Shown here: positions 60,969 to 64,000 of the stretch, piece after piece
Position numbering within the stretch: the stretch's first letter is position 1
How the letters are laid out: every line of letters starts with the position of its first letter
NCBI GenBank assembly: GCA_013178305.1
Contig: JABLXB010000002.1
Span: 372,001-436,000 of the forward strand
Reading direction: 5' to 3'
Source: Bacillota bacterium
GTDB taxonomy: Bacteria; Bacillota; Sulfobacillia; JABLXB01
Length of the DNA: 64,000 bases
Made by a program: the position numbers and the translations under genes
Notes under the pieces: generated by a model
Seen by the model: only the letters and a program-made list of their open reading frames with translations
Database searches by the model: none
What the model was told of the DNA's origin: nothing

Positions 60969-61794
60969 GGGCCCCACCCCTCGTAACGTACTCGATGACG
61001 TTGTTGGCGGTTTCCTCCACGGCCTTGTTGGAAACGTCGACCACTGGGCACTCGAGCGTCTTGAAAACCTCGTTGGCGTAAGCGATCTCCCTGCTTATCC
61101 GTTCGAGGTCGGCGTAGTCGGCTTCAGATGGGAGTCCCATAGCCCTCAGGCGCTCTACCCGGATGCGCCGGAGCTGCTGCTCGTTGATTGTCAGCCCGAC
61201 GATCTTCCACTTGGGTACGAGGAACAACTCCTCCGGCAGCTTGACTTCGGGGACCAGTGGGATGTTCGCAACCTTCCACTTGCGATTGGCAAGGTACAGG
61301 CTGACGGGTGTCTTGGATGTGCGGGAAACACCAACGATGACCACGTCGGCGTTGAGGAAGCCCCGTGGGTCTTTCCCGTCGTCGTACTTCACGGCGAACT
61401 CGACCGCTTCAACCCGTTTGAAATAGTCCTCGTCGAGCTTCCTCACGAGGCCGGGCTTCATCTTGGGCCGGAGGTCGGTGGTTTCCCCGAGCGCCTCCAG
61501 CACGGGCCCCATGATGTCCACAGCGGGAATGCCGTAGCGCTCGGCCTCCTTCCTCACGGCCTCGCGCAGTTCGGGGACGATGAGCGTATAGACTATGACG
61601 CTCTTGCCCGACTTTGCCTGGGCGATGATGTCGTGGATTAGCGCCGCGTTTTCGACGTGAGGAATGCGCACGATGTCAAAGGCTTTCGAGTTGAACTGGG
61701 ACGCTGCCGCCCGTGCGACGAGCTCCGCTGTCTCACCGACCGAGTCCGAAACGACGAAGATCGTTGGAAGAGCCTCCGCGGCGTCGATGTCGAG
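60961..61794 (-). CDS. PPDK regulatory protein (DUF299 kinase/phosphorylase)
   Basis: The bifunctional kinase/pyrophosphorylase that switches PPDK off and on by threonine phosphorylation. The P-loop-like GVSRTSKTPVSLYLANR and NIPLVPEVKLPEELF are typical. The conserved N-terminal text IFVVSDSVGETAELVARAA lies upstream of the first usual start codon (GTG at 61671), so the gene truly begins further up; the frame is open to 61794 but has no ATG, GTG or TTG there. Either a rare start codon or a frameshift with the ATG at 61798. Coupled to ppdK. Confidence 0.87.
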   Translation of the reverse strand, partial: LDIDAAEALPTIFVVSDSVGETAELVARAAASQFNSKAFDIVRIPHVENAALIHDIIAQAKSGKSVIVYTLIVPELREAVRKEAERYGIPAVDIMGPVLEALGETTDLRPKMKPGLVRKLDEDYFKRVEAVEFAVKYDDGKDPRGFLNADVVIVGVSRTSKTPVSLYLANRKWKVANIPLVPEVKLPEELFLVPKWKIVGLTINEQQLRRIRVERLRAMGLPSEADYADLERISREIAYANEVFKTLECPVVDVSNKAVEETANNVIEYVTRGGAHV

Positions 61795-61879
61795 TCATCC
61801 CCCTCCGGCACGTCATCCGGGGAATTGCCCCCGAGAGGATTATATACTCCCCCGGGCGATCACTTCCTCCCACGAACGG

Positions 61880-62622
61880 CTACAGCCCGCCACCCTGGAT
61901 GAGGTCGAGAAGATCGGCCAGCGAGCCCTCATAATCCGCGACGTACTGGACGCTGTTGCGGTTCCTGACGGCGGTGTTCACGAGGAATGTCTTCATGCCG
62001 GCGCCGGCGGCGACCAGGTCCTCATCCACGTCGTTCCCCACCATCAGGCACTCGTGTGGCTCGCAACCTATGATGGAGCAGATCTCGCGGTAATACTCGG
62101 GGCGAGGCTTGCAGAAGTGCATGTGCTCGTATGTTGTGATGAGGTCGAACAGGTCCGGCGATATCCCGGCCCATTCGAGCCTCTCAACGATCGCAGCGCG
62201 CGGGTATAGGGGGTTCGTTGCCAGTACGGTGCGCATGCCCGCGTCCACGGCCGCCTGCACCACGCGGGCGGCGAGAGGGTCGGGGTTCGAGTGCCGGCGC
62301 AACCTGGGGAAGTCGGCGGCGTAGAACTCCTGGAAGACCGGCATCCAATCCTCCGCGGTCACGCCGAATTTCGGGAAAAAGTCCTCGCAGAAAACCTCCA
62401 TGTTCGTCTGCTCGCGTCGGTGTTGTCGACCATCGCGGCCACCGACGCCATCAGTTCCTTGACGAATCTCTGCGGGGCGCATGCGTGAGCGAACCTCGGG
62501 GCGAGGAGCGATAAGTAGTCGTTCATGAACGCCTCGAACTCTATACGAATCAAGGTGTCATCCAGGTCAAACAGGATCGCTCGTATGGCCGGACTCAGCG
62601 GCACGCCCAAAACACCTCGCAC
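61880..62622 (-). pseudogene. HAD-family hydrolase, one frameshift
   Basis: The first frame (62622 to about 62405) gives ILFDLDDTLIRIEFEAFMND, motif I of HAD phosphatases; the second frame continues EVFCEDFFPKFGVTAEDWMP, TVLATNPLYPRAAIVERLEW (motif II), CKPRPEYYREICSIIG (motif III) and LMVGNDVDEDLVAAGAGMK (motif IV). All motifs are intact and a single base change near 62405 would restore a protein of about 247 residues, so a sequencing error is as likely as decay. Confidence 0.75.
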
Positions 62623-62647
62623 CCGCGCCGTGCGCGTTCGCGCGGCG

Positions 62648-64000
62648 CTACGATACGACCACCCTCGACAGGTCGGCCGCTCTCCCGAACAGCCCCGTGA
62701 TGTTGGACAACAGGGCCAGGCGGTTCCGCCTCACCGCGGGGTCCTCGGCCATTACAAGTACCTGGTCGAGAAACCGGTCAACGGGCTCCCTGAGGCCGGC
62801 CATGTGTTTGAAGAAACTGGCGTAATCCTCGGACCGGAGCATCTGCTCGGCCGAGCCCTTCGTGGAGAGGAAGCTATCATACAGCGCCTTCTCCTCGGGC
62901 TGGGCGAAAAGCCGCACGTCCACCTCGGCCGGAGCCACCTCACGCGCGAGGTTCGCCACCCGCTTAAACCCTACCATCATGCGTGCGAACTCCTCCTCCT
63001 GGAGGAACGCCTGCAAGGCCCTGGCCCTCGCAACGGTTGAGGGGACGTCGTCGAACCCCGCCTCGAGCACCGCGTCGAGTACGTCGTACCTTATCCCATC
63101 GTCCTCCAGGAACGCCCTGACGCGCCCCTTGAGGAACTCCAGCACTCGAGACTGTTCCTGGAGCACGCGGTCCTCGCCGGCGCCCATGGACGGCGCCAAC
63201 AGATCGAGGGCTGATCTAACCATCAGGCTCAGGGGCGCGCGCACGCCTCCACCCACGCCGCTCGCGCCCGCCGCCAGGATCGAAACGATACCGGCGCCCT
63301 GCCTGCGCAGGGCGTACGGGTCCTGCGACCCTGTCGGGGTTATCCCCGCCAGGAAGCAACCGCAGATGGTGTCCACCTTATCGGCGAGTGACAGCACCGC
63401 GCCCGTCCTCGTCGCAGGGAGATCCCCCCCGGCGTGCCTGGGTAGGTACTGCTCGGCCAGAGCCGCGCACACCTCTTCGTCTTCTCCCTGCCTCCGGCCG
63501 TACTCGCGTCCCATCGTCCCCTGCAGCTCGGGGAACTCGCGCACCATGTTCGTGGTCAGGTCGGTCTTCGAGAGCACCGCCGCGCGGTCGACGAGTTCCA
63601 GCGCGGCGCCGCTTATTCCCGCAGCCGCCGCGATCTTGCGCGCAGCCTGCCTTACTCGCTCCGTCTTATCGAAGTACGTGCCCATTTTCTCCTGGAACAG
63701 AACCCGCTTGAGCAGGTCGACGCGCTCCCCAAGCGGTGTTTTCTGGTCCTCCGCGAAAAAGAACGCGGCGTCGGCCAGTCTGGCGCGGATGACCCTTTCG
63801 TTGCCGGTACGCACGATGTCGAGCCCTTCGGATCCGCCGTTCCTCACGGCGATGAAGCAGTTCTTGAGCTTCCGCCCGGAGCACGGCACGCCCGCCGCCC
63901 CACCACCTGCGAAGGCGCCACCACTGGCAGATGCGCCTCCGCCCGCGGGTGGGCCACCCGCGTCGTAAACGGGGAAATAGCGCTGGTGGTGCTGCATCGT
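62648..64000 (-). CDS. glyS: glycyl-tRNA synthetase beta subunit, N-terminus cut off
   Basis: The C-terminal 450 residues of GlyS: MQHHQRYFPV at the window edge is an internal conserved motif, followed by FIAVRNGG, VIRARLADAAFFFAEDQKTP, KVDTICGCFLAGITPTGSQDPYALRR and the anticodon-binding-like helical end. A run of Gly/Ala/Ser/Pro (about 25 residues, 63880-63965) replaces a short loop after YFPVYD. The gene continues beyond 64000; glyQ is expected there. Confidence 0.93.
   Translation of the reverse strand, partial: TMQHHQRYFPVYDAGGPPAGGGASASGGAFAGGGAAGVPCSGRKLKNCFIAVRNGGSEGLDIVRTGNERVIRARLADAAFFFAEDQKTPLGERVDLLKRVLFQEKMGTYFDKTERVRQAARKIAAAAGISGAALELVDRAAVLSKTDLTTNMVREFPELQGTMGREYGRRQGEDEEVCAALAEQYLPRHAGGDLPATRTGAVLSLADKVDTICGCFLAGITPTGSQDPYALRRQGAGIVSILAAGASGVGGGVRAPLSLMVRSALDLLAPSMGAGEDRVLQEQSRVLEFLKGRVRAFLEDDGIRYDVLDAVLEAGFDDVPSTVARARALQAFLQEEEFARMMVGFKRVANLAREVAPAEVDVRLFAQPEEKALYDSFLSTKGSAEQMLRSEDYASFFKHMAGLREPVDRFLDQVLVMAEDPAVRRNRLALLSNITGLFGRAADLSRVVVS

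Noticed and set aside
58413-60986. A very long open frame (about 857 codons) on the plus strand opposite ppdK
   Set aside because: It mirrors the codon positions of ppdK, has no recognisable domain and arises from high GC at third positions. ppdK has every expected motif.

Overview
The window looks like chromosome of a strictly anaerobic, high-GC member of the Bacillota (Firmicutes). The evidence is a glyS / PPDK-regulator / ppdK / dgt / dnaG / rpoD block in the order known from low- and high-GC Firmicutes, a T-box leader, a cobalamin-riboswitch remnant, DUF948/YtxH/YkoP-type proteins, and oxygen-sensitive chemistry (a tungsten-type aldehyde ferredoxin oxidoreductase, many 4Fe-4S ferredoxins, a corrinoid protein). 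I cannot name the genus.

Layout. 1-5 kb: an IclR-headed operon for an aldehyde ferredoxin oxidoreductase (cut by the window edge) with its own ferredoxin, flavoprotein and MoaD-like protein, divergent from a DUF917 gene. 5-6.5 kb: insertion-sequence debris around tRNA-Val. 7.0-9.2 kb: hgcB and hgcA, the mercury-methylation pair, recognised from the corrinoid cap motif N-V-W-C-A-A-G-K and the vicinal C-terminal cysteines of the ferredoxin; a small HMA metal-binding protein lies just beyond. 9.3-17.7 kb: an integrated element of about 8.3 kb in the 3' part of tRNA-Glu, bounded by 72-bp direct repeats. It has a tyrosine integrase, XRE regulator, primase-like protein, ParB-like protein, several unknown genes and a two-repeat CRISPR-like array without cas genes.

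17.7-28.8 kb: tRNA-Met/Ile2, a large glutamine synthetase, a ferredoxin, a half-size EamA transporter, a Crp/Fnr regulator, a TGS GTPase, a second DUF917 protein, PlsY, DUF948 and YtxH proteins, and an envelope operon (glycolipid glycosyltransferase, polysaccharide deacetylase, YkoP-like). 28.8-39.7 kb: an amino-acid/opine-type island: ornithine-cyclodeaminase-like enzyme, TAXI-TRAP transporter, opine-dehydrogenase-like enzyme, a histidine kinase with its own substrate-binding domain, a sigma-54 activator and a second TAXI lipoprotein. Near-consensus sigma-54 (-24/-12) elements precede the first enzyme and the transporter, linking the local activator to these genes.

39.8-44.1 kb: serine genes (class V aminotransferase, serA) plus DUF1015 behind a T-box with a probable Ser (UCC) specifier. 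44.3-46.4 kb: a decayed locus with a truncated family-5 solute-binding protein, a 5'-truncated cobalamin riboswitch and a broken MerR gene. 46.4-51.4 kb: CapA-like, DUF3160 and FG-GAP proteins in one overlapping operon, then an ArsR-type regulator. 51.7-54 kb: tRNA-Asn and an unusual fusion of a FliA-like sigma-factor region to a FapA/DUF342 domain. 54.1-64 kb: rpoD, dnaG, dgt, ppdK, its bifunctional regulator, a frameshifted HAD hydrolase and glyS (cut by the window edge).

A genome-wide habit is visible: several conserved proteins (DnaG, GlyS, the TGS GTPase, CapA, a ferredoxin, the sigma-FapA fusion) carry Gly/Ala/Ser-rich low-complexity insertions.
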